Origin: Blautia sp.
Lineage (GTDB): Bacteria; Bacillota; Clostridia; Lachnospirales; Lachnospiraceae
DNA: 7,290 nt
NCBI GenBank assembly: GCA_017420455.1
Contig: JAFOJB010000533.1
Coordinates: 1-7,290, forward strand
Reading direction: 5' to 3'
Numbering within the stretch: position 1 is the stretch's first letter; each line of letters starts with the position of its first letter. The position numbers and the translations under genes are program-made. Of the stretch, positions 6,686 to 7,290 are shown piece by piece. The notes under the pieces are model-generated. The model made no database searches. It had not been told where the DNA came from and saw nothing but the letters and a program-made list of their open reading frames with translations.

Positions 6686-7290
6686 GCGTACTGCTTGAAG
6701 TGAAAAACCTGAAAAAGTATTACAGTGTTTCCGGCGGAACCCTCCATGCCGTGGACGATGTTTCTTTTACCATTGAAAAGGGAGAAACCCTGGGAGTGGT
6801 CGGGGAGTCCGGCTGTGGAAAATCTACTCTGGGAAAGACTATCCTGAGGCTTGTGCCGCCTACCTCCGGAGAAATTCTGTACGATGGAAAGGATCTGGCC
6901 CAGTTCTCGGACAGGGAATTTACCCGTCTCCGCCCGGATCTGCAGATGATCTTCCAGGATCCCATGTCCTCACTGAATCCTCGTATGAGCGTAAAGCAGC
7001 AGATCGAGGAACCCATGCTGATCTATAAGACGGTTCCGGACAGGCGGAAAAGAGAGCAGAGAGTCCTGGAGCTGATGGATACCGTCGGACTGGCAAGACG
7101 CTATGCAGATATGTATCCGCATGAGCTGGACGGCGGGCGCCGTCAGAGAATCGGTATCGCCAGAGGACTTTCTCTGAATCCGAAGCTGATCATCTGCGAT
7201 GAGCCGGTTTCGGCCTTGGACGTGCTGATCCAGGCCCAGATCCTGAATCTGCTGCAGGATCTTCAGCGGGATAAAGGCCTGACCTATATG
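6682..7290 (+). CDS. ABC importer ATPase, DppF/OppF type (cut by window end)
   Basis: Partner ATPase of the importer, truncated by the right edge after 203 codons; OppF/DppF proteins usually run to about 310-330, so roughly a third is missing, including the switch His. Seen are Walker A GESGCGKS (41-48), Q-loop Gln92 in IFQDPMSSLNP, a signature motif LDGGRRQR (149-156), Walker B LIICDE (169-174) and D-loop SALD (177-180). The signature is unusual: Asp150 replaces the Ser of LSGGQ. Leu182 also follows the D-loop where Ser is common (DVLIQAQ rather than DVSIQAQ). If these weaken one ATP site, the composite site formed with the DppD-type Walker A would be the affected one. AAGGAGG (6668-6674) lies seven bases before the ATG, and the start overlaps the preceding stop as ATGA, so the two ATPases are translationally coupled. 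Confidence 0.95.
   Translation, partial: MSVLLEVKNLKKYYSVSGGTLHAVDDVSFTIEKGETLGVVGESGCGKSTLGKTILRLVPPTSGEILYDGKDLAQFSDREFTRLRPDLQMIFQDPMSSLNPRMSVKQQIEEPMLIYKTVPDRRKREQRVLELMDTVGLARRYADMYPHELDGGRRQRIGIARGLSLNPKLIICDEPVSALDVLIQAQILNLLQDLQRDKGLTYM

Overview
The window holds one divergent gene pair in a bacterial chromosome. A PucR-type transcriptional regulator reads leftward (82-1749). A five-gene peptide/opine/nickel-family ABC importer (the Dpp/Opp type) reads rightward from 1984 and runs off the right edge: binding protein, two permeases, two ATPases. Base composition is balanced, Shine-Dalgarno sequences are strong (AGGAGG-like), Arg is often AGA/AGG, and the regulator and transporter families are typical of Clostridia. 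My best guess is a gut Lachnospiraceae-like Firmicute. That is inferred from sequence style, not from a search.

Layout: 1-81 holds only a GC-rich hairpin beyond the regulator stop codon. 82-1749 is the regulator; it has no in-frame ATG near its start, so it must begin at TTG (1749) or at a rare ATT (1713) that sits behind a much better ribosome binding site. 1750-1983 is the shared control region. It carries a good sigma-A promoter for the regulator (17-bp spacing), a promoter with a good -10 and weak -35 for the transporter, and several palindromes placed where operators would be expected. 1984-3549 is the secreted solute-binding protein. 3550-3782 is a 233-base gap with a strong GC hairpin (3609-3634) that probably terminates or attenuates transcription, plus a second hairpin just ahead of the first permease. 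3783-4751, 4751-5659, 5672-6685 and 6682-7290 are the permeases and ATPases. They are tightly packed (1-nt overlap, 12-nt gap, 4-nt overlap) and look translationally coupled.

How they work together: the binding protein captures a ligand outside the cell, hands it to the permease pair, and the two different ATPases power uptake. The regulator probably senses a ligand or metabolic state and controls the transporter, and perhaps itself, through the shared intergenic region. The ligand cannot be read from the sequence; no metabolic gene is inside the window to hint at it.

I found no RNA gene, mobile element, CRISPR array or clearly new system. The points most worth a second look are a binding protein whose lipobox position carries Ser instead of Cys, the uncertain non-ATG start of the regulator, an ATPase with Asp in place of the signature-motif Ser, and the palindrome-rich divergent promoter.
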